Shown here: in pieces, positions 37,601 to 47,117 of the stretch | Numbering within the stretch: position 1 is the first letter of the stretch | Layout: each line of letters begins with the position of its first letter | DNA from: Pelagimonas sp. | Lineage (GTDB): Bacteria > Pseudomonadota > Alphaproteobacteria > Rhodobacterales > Rhodobacteraceae | NCBI GenBank assembly: GCA_025210265.1 | Contig: JAOASD010000015.1 | Span: forward strand, 1-64,000 | Reading direction: 5' to 3' | Length of the DNA: 64,000 nt | The notes under the pieces: generated by a model | Told to the model about the DNA's origin: nothing | Databases searched by the model: none | What the model saw: only the letters and a program-made list of their open reading frames with translations | Position numbers and translations under genes: made by a program

Positions 37601-40600
37601 CGAAATGGTCGAACTGCCCCGGAACGGGGTGAACCGCATCTGGACCATGAAATCATCAGCCGGATCGGTGCCCATGGTCGCGATAAATTCACCCACTGCC
37701 TGGAAATCCCAGGCAAGCCCGTCAAAGGAAATGATATGCGGGTCGCCCCAGACATCGGATTCCTTGTTATCGCCATTGCCCGGATTGTCCGGCCCACCAG
37801 GAGGTGTCGGAGGACCGGGCGGGGTTGGGGTCGGCGTGCCGGTCCCATTATTGGAGCCGGAATTAGAGCTGCCATTATTGCCGCCCGTACCCGGCGTGCC
37901 GCCATCATTCGGATCGCCCGGCGTGCCGGTGCCATCATTGCCCTGACCATCCGCGCCGCCATCGCCGCCACCGGCCAGCGGGCCGTCATCATTCTGAACC
38001 GTCACCAGATGCTGGGCATCCAGAATGTTGATCGCATCGCCCATGCTGTCTTCGGCAGCGACAAGGGTCAGGCGCATGGTTTCATGGGCTTCGGGCGTGG
38101 TGTCGCCGGTCACATCAATGGTGATAAAGGCCTCGGTCTGGTTGGGAGCAAAGACAACCTGCCCCACAACCGGGAAGCTCCCCGACACATCGCCTGCATC
38201 AATCGGGCTGAACCCGTTGCCGACAATAGTGTAATCCACAGTGATGGTTTCAGACAGGCTGGCGGTGCGCACCACACGATAGGTTACGGTGGTGGTACCG
38301 CTGTCACCTTCCAGCACCACAGCATCGGATCCGGTGGCCGACGCAGACACGCCCGCCTGCGCGACATTCACGGTCGCGGTGGCCGTGGCGGTCGCACCAT
38401 CGCTGTCTTCGATCGTGTATTGGAACGTATCCACCCCAAAGAAGCCCGCATTCGGCGTGTAGGTCGCCACGCCCAGCGCATTGATGCTGACGGTGCCATT
38501 GGCCGGGTTGGTGTTGCTGATCACTGAAACCGGTCCTTCGACATCGCTGTCATTGGCCAGCAGGTTCACATCCACCGGGTTGCCCGAACTGGTATTGCCC
38601 GCATCATTCAGCGCCACAGGCACATCATTCACGCTGTTCACCGTGACATTCACGGTCGCGGTATCGCTGCCGCCATTCCCGTCCGACACGGTATAGGTAA
38701 AGCTGTCATTGCCGTTGAAATTGGCATTCGGCGTGTAGGTAATCGTGCCATCAGCCTCCACCGTGGTGGTGCCATTGCTGCCATTGGTGGCCGAGCTGAC
38801 GGAAACCGGATCCAGATCCGGGTCGCTGTCATTGCCCAGCACCGCGATATTGACCTGCGTGTCCTCGTCCGTGGTCGCACTGTCATCCACCGCAACCGGC
38901 GCGGCGTTGCCCGCAGGCAGGGCCATCACCACATTATCAAGGAACCCACTATCCGAGCCCGCGCGGAACTCGCCCCGGATCGACAGCCCGGTCAGATCAC
39001 CCAGAACCGCATCAATCTGCGCCTGGGTCGCCACCGTGCCAGACAGCGTGTCGATGCGCCAGTCGCTGCGCGTGTCCAAGAAGACCGAGTAGCTGGTAAA
39101 CAGCGTGGTCGGGTTCGGCGCCACATTCAGCACCAGCGTCATGCCATTGCCGGAAAGGACCACATCAGGCGCGTCAAACTGGCTGCCCGTGTTGCTTTGA
39201 CGCTGATCATAGCTGAGCGTGCCGCCGGAATAGGCGCTGCGATCCCCAAGGAAGGCCGAGGAGGCCTCAAAATACCAGGTATCCCCCGTGCCCTGATCAT
39301 CGGCGCGGATATGGCCATCCGGGTTGCCCCCCGTCGCGGCAAAGCCAAAATTGGTGGCGTCGCCCGATGTGCTCCAGCCCTCGGCATCGCTGTCAAAATC
39401 TGCCACGATATCGCCGCTGGGATTGCCAACCGTGACGCTGACAGTGGCCATGTCCGACCCGCCATTCCCATCAGACACGGTGTAGCTAAAGCTGTCGGTT
39501 CCGACAAAACCCTCATCCGGGGTGTAGGTCAGGAAGTCATCCGTCGTGTCGCCTGCCGTGCCATTGTCATCGACGGCCACAGTGCCGTTTGAGGCCGCTC
39601 CGGTGCCGGTGATCTCCAGATCCCCACCATCGACATCGCTGTCATTGGTCAGGACATCAATATTGACCGCCGTGTCATAGGCGGTGCTGGCGCTGTCATT
39701 CCCGGCCACCGGCGCGTCATTCACCGAGGTCACCGTAACAGTGACATAGGCCGAAGCCGTGCCACCATTGCCGTCACTAACAAAGTAAGAGAACCCGTCC
39801 GACCCCGAGAAATTCGCATTCGGCGCATAGGTGATGCTGCCATCCGCTTCGACCGTGGTGGTGCCATTGGCGCCATTATTCGCGCCGCTCACCGAAACCG
39901 TATGGCCATCCACATCGCTGTCATTGGCCAGCACGTCGATATTGACCGAGGTATCCTCGTTCGTGGTGGCGGTGTCATTGTTGGCAACCGGGTTGTCGTT
40001 CACCGCAGACACGGTGACATTGACCGTCGAGGTCGAGGTCGCAAACCCATCGCTGATGACGGTTTCAAAACTGGCCGCGCCGTTGAAATTCGCGCTCGGA
40101 GTAAAGCGCACATAGGTCGCATACAGCACCGCCGTACCGCCCACCGCATTCTGCACCGAGGCCACGCTCAGCGTGTCGCCATCCGCATCGCTGTCGTTAG
40201 ACAAGATCGTCGCCAGTGGAATGTCGACAAACGTGTCTTCATTGGTGGTCGCGCTGTCATCCGCCACGGTCGGGGCGTTGTTATGCACATAATCCCCATC
40301 GGCAAAGCGCAGCACCCGGATGTTTTCCAGCGTGTCCGTGCCGTCATCGCCATCGGCGGCGTTGTTATCCGTCACCGTGGTCGAGGCAAGGTTGCCCGTG
40401 ATGGTGTAATCCGCCTGATTGCCAGAGAAGACCGCAACATCGGTGCCGCCACCGCCGATCAGGCTGTCATCGCCCGCACCGCCGGTGATCGAGTCATCCC
40501 CTGCGCCGCCATCCACCGTGTCGTCTTCGGCACCGGCCTCGATTGTGTCATTGCCCTCTTCGCCCAACAGGCTGTCCCGCCCGTCCAGGGCCACAATCAG

Positions 40601-43600
40601 ATCGTCACCCGCGCGACCTTCGATCGTGTCATTCAGGATGGTGCCGGTCAGGGCCGACGGATTGCCAGATTGGCCATTATCATCAGCAGAGCTGCCGATC
40701 AGGTTCACCCCGGTCAGACCCGAAGACACAACCACATCGCCATCGCTAAAGCGCAGGCGCTCCACATTGGTCAGAACATCCGTGCCTTCGCCCGTGCCGG
40801 TCAGGTTGGTGACGGTCAGACCGGTCGAGTTGCCAATGACATTATAATCCCCGCGATTGCCGGAATAGACGACAACGTCGCCAGAGCCGCCACTTGCGGA
40901 CGTATCCGCACCGCCATCAATCGTGTCATCGCCCAAGCCACCCCGGATCGTATCATCGCCAGAGCCGCCACGGATGCTGTCCGCACCATTGCCCCCGTCG
41001 ATCGTATCGTCATCGGCGCCGCCATCGATCTCGTCATCGCCATGATTGCCGCGGATCGTATCGTTGCCATCGCCGCCCAGCAGGGTTTCCTGCACATTGT
41101 TGGACCCGGTGATGCTGTCATTACCTGCTTCGCCTTCGATCAGCAGCGAATTGCTGCTGCTATAGCCAGAGTACACGATTTGATCATTGCCCTCGCCACC
41201 GCGGATGGTGACATCCTGACCGGCCAGATCATTCAGGTAGTAATAGATCGTGTCATTGCCTGCGCCGCCATCCTGCAGAACGCCGGTGTTGTAATACATC
41301 TGGTCGTCGCCATCGCCGCCGCGAATGGTGTTCTGGCCCACATAGTCGTTGTAGATGTAATCACTGCCGTCGCCGCCTTCGATCAGGTCATTGCCGGACA
41401 CATCGCCGCCCTGGAACGTGTCATTGCCCAGGCCGCCCTGCAGGGTGTCATTGCCCGCGCCGCCTTGCAAAGTATCCGCATCAGCACCGCCAACCAGGCT
41501 GTCGTCACCCGTTCCGCCGATCAGGCTGTCATTGCCAGTGCCACCATCCAGCGTGTCATTATCGGCACCGCCATCCAGCACGTCATTGCCTGCGCCGCCG
41601 CTCAGATCATCCGCGCCCGCATCGCCAGTCAACCGGTCAACGCCGTCGCCGCCATTGACCTCGTCATCGCCGATCCCGCCGGTCAGGTTGTCATTGCCCG
41701 CCAGCCCGTTGATCGTGTCATTCCCGGCCAGACCATCAATGATGTCGTCCCCCGGCGTCCCATCCAGCGAATCATCGCCCGATGTGCCTGCCGAGACTGC
41801 GCCCAGAACCAGTGTGGACACATCCACATCACCATCGCTGAACCGCAGCACTTCGACATTACTGACCGTGTCATCCCCGCCCGAGCCGATATTGTCGACC
41901 ACGCGGATCGTGCCGCCGCCATTGTCAACAATCGTGTAACGGTCGCGATTGCCGTCAAACTCGGCGATGTCTCCGGTGCCGCCACTACCGGACGTGTCGG
42001 TCCCGCCGTTGATCAGGTCATCGCCATTCTGGCCTTCCAGCAGATCATCACCTGCGCCACCTTCGATCGTGTCAGAATCATTGCCGCCGCGGATGCTGTC
42101 ATTGCCGTCACCGCCCAGCAGGCTGTCACCGCCGCTATTGCCGAAAATACGGTCATCGTCAGCACCACCATCAATGGTCTCGCCAAAGGCATTGGTTCCA
42201 TAGAGCGAGTCATTGCCGTCGCCGCCTTCGATCAGCAGAGAGTTCGCAGTCGCATAGCCCGTATGCTGGATATTGTCGTTGCCCGTACCACCGCGGATGG
42301 TCACATCCTGACCGGCCAGATCATTCAGGTAGTAATAGATCGTGTCATTGCCAGCGCCGCCATCCTGCAACACGCCGGTGTTGTAATACATCTGGTCGTC
42401 GCCATCGCCGCCGCGAATGGTGTTCTGACCCAAATAGTCGTTGTAGATATAATCGTTGTCGCCGCCGCCCTCGATCAGATCAGCGCCCGACACATCGCCG
42501 CTCTGGAACGTATCATTGCCAAGGCCGCCCTGCAGGGTGTCATCCCCCACCCCCCCCTGAAACGAGTCATTGCCAGCGCCACCAACAAGGCTGTCATTGC
42601 CAGCATCACCATACAGCGCATCATTGTCAGCCCCGCCCGACAGGGTGTCATCGCCAAAGCCACCCTGCAGCGTATCCGCTCCGTCATCGCCGCTAATCGT
42701 GTCATTGCCTGCTTCGCCGATCAGCGTATCATTATCCGCCGCGCCAGCGATCGTGTCATCCCCGGACGATCCGACAAAGCTGTCTGCCCCCGGCGTACCC
42801 GCAAAGCTGGTGCCCGGATTGTTGCCAATCACAACATCCCCGTCCGAGAAGCGCAGGATCGACACATCAGTGATCGTGTCCGTGCCCTCGCTGCCAACGG
42901 TGTCCTGCACTGTGGCGGCCCCCAGCGCGCCAAGGGTGATCACATAATTGGATTGCGGCCCGCTATAGGTGACGACATCACCGCCGCCCCCAGCTGTGCC
43001 ACCGTCCATCGTGTCATCGCCGGACCCGCCCGACAGGGTGTCGATACCCGCCCCGCCAAGGATGCTGTCATTGCCATTGTCGCCCTGCAGCGAGTCATCG
43101 CCATCACCGCCCTCAATGGTGTCATTGTCATTGCCACCAAAGATCGTGTCATTGCCGGTGCCGCCCAGCAGGCTGTCACTGCCGCTATAGCCGCGAATGC
43201 TGTCATCATCGGCACCGCCATCAATGGTATCGCCAAAGTTGTTCGTGCCGCTCAGCGTGTCATTGCCATCGCCGCCTTCGATCAACAGCGAGTTGCCAGT
43301 CGAATAACCCGAATGCTGGACGAAATCATTGCCCGTACCACCCTGGATGGTCACATCCTGACCGGCCAGATCATTCAGGTAATAATAGATCGTGTCATTG
43401 CCAGCGCCGCCATCCTGCAACACACCGGTGTTGTAATACATCTGGTCGTCGCCATCGCCGCCGCGAATGGTGTTTTGGCCCTGATAATCGTTGTAGATGT
43501 AATCACTGCCGTCGCCGCCTTCGATCAGGTCATTGCCGGACACATCTCCGCCCTGGAACGTGTCATTGCCAAGGCCGCCCTGCAGGGTGTCATTGCCCGC

Positions 43601-45010
43601 CCCGCCTTCGAGCGAGTCCGCATCAGCACCGCCCACCAGGCTGTCGTCACCAGCCCCGCCGCGCAGCGTGTCATTGCCCGCATCGCCGATCAGGTCGTCA
43701 TTATCATCGCCGCCTTCCAGCAGGTCATTGCCAGCGCCGCCATCCAGCGTGTCTTCGCCCGCATCACCGAACAGGCGGTCTGTACCATCATTGCCGTTGA
43801 TCTCGTCAGCACCCAGACCGCCCAGTAGGCTGTCATTCTGGGCCAGACCGTTGATCGTATCGTCGCCATCGCGGCCGTCGATGATGTCATCGCCAGCCGT
43901 GCCATCCAGCGAGTCACTGCCCGCCGTGCCGCTGCTGACCGTTCCCAGCGTGATCGCAGACACATCCACATCGCCATCGCTGAACCGCAGCACCTCGACA
44001 TTACTGACCGTGTCATCCCCGCCCGATCCGACATTGTCGACCACGCGGATCGTACCCCCGCCATTGTCAACAATCGTGTAGCGGTCGCGGTTGCCGTCAA
44101 ACTCGGCGATGTCTCCGGTGCCGCCACTACCGGACGTGTCGGTCCCGCCGTCGATCAGGTCATCGCCGGCCTCGCCTTCCAGCAGATCGTCCCCGGCGCC
44201 CCCTTCGATCGTGTCAGAATCATTGCCGCCGCGGATGCTGTCATTGCCGTCACCGCCCAGCAGGCTGTCACTGCCATTGTAGCCCCGGATAAGATCGTTA
44301 TCCGCGCCACCATCAATGGTCTCGCCAAAGGCATTGGTTCCATACAGCGTGTCATTGCCATCGCCGCCCTCGATCAGCAGAGAGTTCCCGGTCGAATAGC
44401 CCGAATGCTGGACGAAATCATTGCCCTCACCGCCCCGGATTGTGACATCCTGACCAGCCAGATCGTTCAGATAATAATAGATCCTATCATTGCCAGCACC
44501 GCCATCCTGCAACACGCCGGTGTTGTAATACATCTGGTCGTCCCCATCGCCGCCGCGAATGGTGTTCTGACCCAAATAGTCGTTGTAGATATAATCGTTG
44601 TCACCACCGCCTTCGATCAGGTCAGCGCCCGACACATCGCCGCTCTGGAACGTATCATTGCCAAGGCCGCCCTGCAGGGTGTCATCCCCCGCACCGCCCT
44701 GAAACGAGTCATTGCCAGCGCCACCAACCAGGCTATCATTGCCTGCATCACCATGCAGTGTGTCGGCCTCGGATCCGCCGGACAACTCGTCATTGCCTTC
44801 GCCCCCCAGCAGGGTGTCATTGCCAGCACCGCCATCAACCGTGTCATGGCCTTCCCCGGCATTGACGCTGTCATTGCCATCCCCGGCCAACACCGAATCC
44901 GCACCTGCAAGTGCGTTGACAATATCATTGCCGCCAAAGGCCTCGATCGTGTCATCTCCGGCTGTGCCGTTCAGATTATTGTCGAGATTGTCGCCGGGGA
45001 CATAGGCCAT
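34661..45010 (-). CDS. Giant RTX-type secreted adhesin-like protein with laminin-B, VWD, Calx-beta and cadherin-like domains
   Basis: 3449 residues from an ATG with gaggag upstream; highly acidic, almost without Cys, no signal peptide. Approximate order: 1-1570, Ca-binding GGxGxDxLx repeats in four 350-residue modules; 1575-1860, three cadherin-like domains (VNDAPVAGNDSA); 1865-2030, a laminin-B-like domain (YFEASSAFLGDRSAYSGGTL); two more cadherin-like domains; 2220-2345, Calx-beta; a Gly/Pro linker; 2414-2630, a von Willebrand D domain (WGDPHIISFDGLAWDF); 2700-2940, two Calx-beta; 2940-3240, three cadherin-like domains; 3240-3449, RTX nonapeptides and a type I secretion-like C-terminus. It should fold outside the cell on binding calcium. 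Adhesion, matrix or S-layer-like roles are possible. No T1SS transporter genes are adjacent. Confidence 0.93.
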   Translation of the reverse strand: MAYVPGDNLDNNLNGTAGDDTIEAFGGNDIVNALAGADSVLAGDGNDSVNAGEGHDTVDGGAGNDTLLGGEGNDELSGGSEADTLHGDAGNDSLVGGAGNDSFQGGAGDDTLQGGLGNDTFQSGDVSGADLIEGGGDNDYIYNDYLGQNTIRGGDGDDQMYYNTGVLQDGGAGNDRIYYYLNDLAGQDVTIRGGEGNDFVQHSGYSTGNSLLIEGGDGNDTLYGTNAFGETIDGGADNDLIRGYNGSDSLLGGDGNDSIRGGNDSDTIEGGAGDDLLEGEAGDDLIDGGTDTSGSGGTGDIAEFDGNRDRYTIVDNGGGTIRVVDNVGSGGDDTVSNVEVLRFSDGDVDVSAITLGTVSSGTAGSDSLDGTAGDDIIDGRDGDDTINGLAQNDSLLGGLGADEINGNDGTDRLFGDAGEDTLDGGAGNDLLEGGDDNDDLIGDAGNDTLRGGAGDDSLVGGADADSLEGGAGNDTLQGGLGNDTFQGGDVSGNDLIEGGDGSDYIYNDYQGQNTIRGGDGDDQMYYNTGVLQDGGAGNDTIYYYLNDLAGQDVTIQGGTGNDFVQHSGYSTGNSLLIEGGDGNDTLSGTNNFGDTIDGGADDDSIRGYSGSDSLLGGTGNDTIFGGNDNDTIEGGDGDDSLQGDNGNDSILGGAGIDTLSGGSGDDTMDGGTAGGGGDVVTYSGPQSNYVITLGALGAATVQDTVGSEGTDTITDVSILRFSDGDVVIGNNPGTSFAGTPGADSFVGSSGDDTIAGAADNDTLIGEAGNDTISGDDGADTLQGGFGDDTLSGGADNDALYGDAGNDSLVGGAGNDSFQGGVGDDTLQGGLGNDTFQSGDVSGADLIEGGGDNDYIYNDYLGQNTIRGGDGDDQMYYNTGVLQDGGAGNDTIYYYLNDLAGQDVTIRGGTGNDNIQHTGYATANSLLIEGGDGNDSLYGTNAFGETIDGGADDDRIFGNSGGDSLLGGDGNDSIRGGNDSDTIEGGAGDDLLEGQNGDDLINGGTDTSGSGGTGDIAEFDGNRDRYTIVDNGGGTIRVVDNIGSGGDDTVSNVEVLRFSDGDVDVSTLVLGAVSAGTSGDDSLDGTPGDDIIDGLAGNDTINGLAGNDNLTGGIGDDEVNGGDGVDRLTGDAGADDLSGGAGNDVLDGGADNDTLDGGTGNDSLIGGTGDDSLVGGADADTLQGGAGNDTLQGGLGNDTFQGGDVSGNDLIEGGDGSDYIYNDYVGQNTIRGGDGDDQMYYNTGVLQDGGAGNDTIYYYLNDLAGQDVTIRGGEGNDQIVYSGYSSSNSLLIEGEAGNDSITGSNNVQETLLGGDGNDTIRGNHGDDEIDGGADDDTIDGGNGADSIRGGSGDDTIRGGLGDDTIDGGADTSASGGSGDVVVYSGNRGDYNVIGNSTGLTVTNLTGTGEGTDVLTNVERLRFSDGDVVVSSGLTGVNLIGSSADDNGQSGNPSALTGTILNDTIEGRAGDDLIVALDGRDSLLGEEGNDTIEAGAEDDTVDGGAGDDSITGGAGDDSLIGGGGTDVAVFSGNQADYTITGNLASTTVTDNNAADGDDGTDTLENIRVLRFADGDYVHNNAPTVADDSATTNEDTFVDIPLATILSNDSDADGDTLSVASVQNAVGGTAVLYATYVRFTPSANFNGAASFETVISDGFATSTSTVNVTVSAVNDNPVANNDTATTNEDTSVNIDVLANDSDVDGHTVSVSGANNGANGTTTVEADGSITYAPNANFSGSDGFSYFVSDGNGGTASAYVTVTVTSVNDAPVAGNDSASTAYDTAVNIDVLTNDSDVDGGDLEITGTGAASNGTVAVDDNGTAGDTTDDFLTYTPDEGFVGTDSFSYTVSDGNGGSDMATVSVTVGNPSGDIVADFDSDAEGWSTSGDATNFGFAATGGNPDGHIRADDQGTGDTWYFEASSAFLGDRSAYSGGTLSYDQRQSNTGSQFDAPDVVLSGNGMTLVLNVAPNPTTLFTSYSVFLDTRSDWRIDTLSGTVATQAQIDAVLGDLTGLSIRGEFRAGSDSGFLDNVVMALPAGNAAPVAVDDSATTDEDTQVNIAVLGNDSDPDLDPVSVSSATNGSNGTTTVEADGTITYTPNANFNGNDSFTYTVSDGNGGSDTATVNVTVNSVNDVPVALNDAGNTSSGNPVDVNLLANDSDVEGPVSVISNTNPANGTVSINALGVATYTPNAGFFGVDTFQYTIEDSDGATATATATVNVAQAGVSASATGSDAVVLEGDSGTTTVTYRVVRTASLSETITVDYTIVGNGFSPIDAGDVSGSFPVVGQVVFAPNQTEAFITIDVTGDTTPEAHETMRLTLVAAEDSMGDAINILDAQHLVTVQNDDGPLAGGGDGGADGQGNDGTGTPGDPNDGGTPGTGGNNGSSNSGSNNGTGTPTPTPPGPPTPPGGPDNPGNGDNKESDVWGDPHIISFDGLAWDFQAVGEFIATMGTDPADDFMVQMRFTPFRGSSTISSTGAVATEIDGIRVAIYRDDQIPDGGSINLLIDGVPTEIDPFAGPVNVGSNGGQVWFDGNNMYTVVLPSGEQIMAKVLNGYMNVCVFTDGTVHPDGSTIGILGNGDDNPNNDILLPDGTVLTNPSFTDIYGAYANAWRVDAGNTLFDYSAGEGTADVTDLNFPAGLMQISDFPADAIAAATAVVDDLGITNPHLRDAAILDILITGDPGNGESANGLAATPVMGSAPTAPPVVNGVSIAALTPFASEGDTGDTTTFQFTIFRTGDTSGALDVDWSVVPVDTDAADFGGSLPSGGTVSFAAGEDSAVISVEVSGDDVAEFNEVFRVAIELPPAATEVYLAQSVQAIIQNDDGPLPSTFQVYALERNVTEGTGTGNTVTFAVTRSNSTLEEDSVTLTISGGDADGADIDGGSFPAPQVVTFLPGEDVKIVTVQLAGDSTVEPDETLLATLSSPSGGTITVPVATAVIVNDDNSAPVAGDDTVSGDEDTAINGDVTGNDSDADGDSLTYSVGTGPANGSLSLSGTGSFTYTPDANFNGSDSFTYSVDDGNGGTDTATVSITVNPVNDAPIAVNDTQSIPSELQGVMDLLSNDSDPDGDVFWITAVTAASNGTVTINDNNTVGDPTDDYVTYVSNPGFSGPDSFSYTIRDASGATDTATMILTVVGGAPNTAPVAADDMFSVDYRTWTDLTVLANDSDLDGDTLSITGISNLVGATAVIDDNGTPGDTSDDVIRFRSDLGVFDQVVSFDYTISDGNGGTDTGTVQVTVGPAPGAYVLGDEFDNTNLHGFATDDTVRGDQGNDVIFGRAGNDLLRGGSGNDTLDGGEGNDTMTGNQGNDRLAGKGGRDFMNGGAGNDTLMGQGGDDVMNGGDDDDRLFGHVGNDVLRGGEGNDWLEGGDGADTLTGQDGNDTLHGQGGADTFVFDSADGSDRITGFEDGVDVLHLTDGGSYTLTHSGPNTHISYGATDIVVFNALLDAGDIVLV
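41120..44670 (-). repeat. Four long near-identical modules inside the RTX gene
   Basis: A distinctive non-RTX insert (the codons for YIYNDY, MYYNTGVLQDGG and YYYLNDLAGQDVTI) occurs four times. Its AGQDVTI portion lies near 44450, 43355, 42305 and 41215, so the spacing is about 1.05-1.10 kb. First and third copies share SGADLIEGGGDNDYIYNDYL; second and fourth share SGNDLIEGGDGSDYIYND. The array therefore looks like a doubled pair (ABAB). Confidence 0.9.
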
Positions 45011-45324
45011 AATGCGCTCCTCAAGCACGTCATAAAAAGACGGACCGGCCCCGCGCGCGGGAAAATCGAAAAAGCAAAAACCGATCCAAATAAGATTCTG
45101 CTAAAATATTCACCGATTTCCCTGCGGGAAGACAAGAAAAATTATGGCAAAATCAAGTCACCGTCATGCGGCATTCAACAGCCTGTATCCTAATGAAAAA
45201 ACACAATTTTGACGCCAATCCGCGCCAGAAATCTTCGCCCTCTGGAAACAGTCGATATTGACAGGTATGGCCGAACAGCCAGCCCCATGTCAGGATCAGA
45301 GCAGAGCAAATGAAAAGGACAAGC
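45011..45324. other. Divergent intergenic region between the RTX gene and ade
   Basis: 314 bases, AT-rich near 45080-45180 (taagattctgctaaaatattcacc). It must contain the promoters of both genes. No riboswitch fold, operator palindrome or small ORF that I could support is visible. Confidence 0.6.
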
Positions 45325-47019
45325 ATGGCACATCTGGCACAGCGGATCGCGCAGGGGTGCGGCGACGAACCCGCAGATCTGGTGCTGCGCGGCGGGCAGA
45401 TTTTTGACCTGATGACCGGAGAGATGCTGGCCGGCGACGTGGCCATTTGCGGGGACCGCATCGTTGGCATTCTGGACCGCTATGAGGGCAAAGAGGTGAT
45501 TGATGTGCAGGGTGCGATCCTCGTCCCCGGCTTTATTGACACCCATCTGCATATCGAAAGTTCGCTGGTCACGCCGTTCGAATTTGACCGCTGCGTGGCG
45601 CCGCGCGGCGTGACCACGGCGATCTGCGATCCTCATGAAATCGCCAATGTAATCGGGGCCGAGGGCATCCGCTATTTCCAGCGCGCGGCTAAGCACACGT
45701 TGATGGATATCCGGGTTCAGCTGTCATCCTGTGTGCCTTCCACCCATATGGAGACCGCCGGGGCCAGTCTGGACGCGCAGGACATCGCGGCGCTGATGGG
45801 GCATCCGCAGGGGCTGGGTTTGGCCGAGTTCATGAACTTCCCCGGTGTGATCCACCGCGACCCGGCCTGCCTCGACAAGATCGCTCTGTTCGAAGACGCC
45901 CATATTGACGGCCACTGCCCGCTGCTGTCCGGCAAGGATCTGAACGCCTATATCGCCGCCGGGATCCGCACCGAGCACGAGGCCACCAATCCCGATGAGG
46001 CGCTGGAAAAGCTGCGCAAAGGGATGCGGGTGCTGATCCGTGAGGGCTCGGTCTCCAAGGATCTGCACGCTCTGCAACCGCTGCTGAGCGTCATGACCAG
46101 CGCCTATATGTGCCTGTGTACCGACGACCGGAACCCACTGGATATTGCCGAACATGGCCATCTGGATTTCATGATCCGCGAACTGATCCGCCTTGGCACC
46201 CCGCCGCTGGCCGCCTATCGCGCGGCAACGCTTTCTGCGGCCGAGGCCTTTGGCCTCAAGGATCGCGGCATGATTGTGCCGGGCAAGCGCGCCGACATCG
46301 TGGCGATTGACTCGCTAGAGGGCTGCAACGCCCAGCTGGTGCTGGCGGGCGGTGTTGTGGTCAGCGACGAGAACTTTGCCAAACGCCAGATTATCGACCC
46401 GGTGGGGCGGGATTCAGTCAAGGCGCCCCAAGTCAACGCCAGCGATTTCCGCGCCCGCGCCAATCGGGTGGAAACCGATGTGATAGGCATCCGCGAAGGC
46501 CAGATCCTGACCGATCACCTGCATATGGACATCCCGGTCCAGGATGGCGACAAGCGGCCCGATCTGGCCCGCGATCTGATCCGCATCGCGGTGGTGGAAC
46601 GGCATGGCAAGAACGGCAATATCGCCACGGGCTTTGTCAAAGGCTTCGGGTTGCAGGCGGGGGCGATTGCCTCGACCGTCTGTCACGACCACCACAATAT
46701 CGCCTGTGTCGGGGTGGATTATGAAGACATGGCGCTGGCGGCGAACCGGCTGGGCGAAATCGAAGGCGGCTTTGTCGTGGTGCGCGATGGGCAGGTGCTG
46801 GCCGAGCTGCCCCTGCCCGTGGCCGGGCTGATGTCGCTGGAGCCCTATGAAACCGTGCGTGATCTGCTGATCCCGCTGCGCGCCGCCGCGCAAAGCCTGG
46901 GTGTCACACTGGAAGAGCCCTTCCTCCAGCTGGCGTTCCTGGCCCTGCCGGTGATCCCCGCGCTGAAGATCACCGATCGCGGCATGGTCGATGTGAACCG
47001 GTTCGAAATCCTGCCCTAA
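45325..47019 (+). CDS. ade: Adenine deaminase
   Basis: 564 residues of the Ade/AdeC amidohydrolase type, converting adenine to hypoxanthine and ammonia in purine salvage. The metal motif HTHLHIESS follows PGFID, the [12 protein letters not shown] segment and the conserved C-terminal [12 protein letters not shown] (family-specific) are intact. The ATG at 45325 (MAHLAQRI) is preceded by aaaggacaagc at good spacing; the ATG 5 codons upstream lacks such a site. No purine transporter is adjacent. Confidence 0.94.
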   Translation: MAHLAQRIAQGCGDEPADLVLRGGQIFDLMTGEMLAGDVAICGDRIVGILDRYEGKEVIDVQGAILVPGFIDTHLHIESSLVTPFEFDRCVAPRGVTTAICDPHEIANVIGAEGIRYFQRAAKHTLMDIRVQLSSCVPSTHMETAGASLDAQDIAALMGHPQGLGLAEFMNFPGVIHRDPACLDKIALFEDAHIDGHCPLLSGKDLNAYIAAGIRTEHEATNPDEALEKLRKGMRVLIREGSVSKDLHALQPLLSVMTSAYMCLCTDDRNPLDIAEHGHLDFMIRELIRLGTPPLAAYRAATLSAAEAFGLKDRGMIVPGKRADIVAIDSLEGCNAQLVLAGGVVVSDENFAKRQIIDPVGRDSVKAPQVNASDFRARANRVETDVIGIREGQILTDHLHMDIPVQDGDKRPDLARDLIRIAVVERHGKNGNIATGFVKGFGLQAGAIASTVCHDHHNIACVGVDYEDMALAANRLGEIEGGFVVVRDGQVLAELPLPVAGLMSLEPYETVRDLLIPLRAAAQSLGVTLEEPFLQLAFLALPVIPALKITDRGMVDVNRFEILP

Positions 47020-47029
47020 AGGGGCAAAA

Positions 47030-47114
47030 GCAGGTGGGTTACAAACCCACCCTACCCAGTGATTTTGCCGTAGGGTGGGGATTTTGCCGTAGGGTGGGTT
47101 TTAACCCACCGCCC
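47030..47114. repeat. Short inverted/direct repeat element (gtgggtt / aacccac)
   Basis: Between the convergent ade and lytic transglycosylase genes, ggtgggtt-acaaaccc-acc forms one hairpin and gtagggtgggttttaacccacc another, with gattttgccgtagggtggg present in two direct copies. Such gtgggtt elements are common intergenic repeats in alphaproteobacteria and probably act as terminators here. Confidence 0.65.
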
Positions 47115-47117
47115 CGG

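Noticed and set aside
39902-43828. 1308-codon open frame on the plus strand inside the RTX gene
   Set aside because: It is the mirror of the repetitive RTX coding sequence, has Ile/Ala/Val-rich monotony, no start signal and no family. The minus-strand frame has clear domains.
45011-45324. Purine riboswitch before ade
   Set aside because: No three-stem purine aptamer core could be drawn; the region is merely AT-rich in part.
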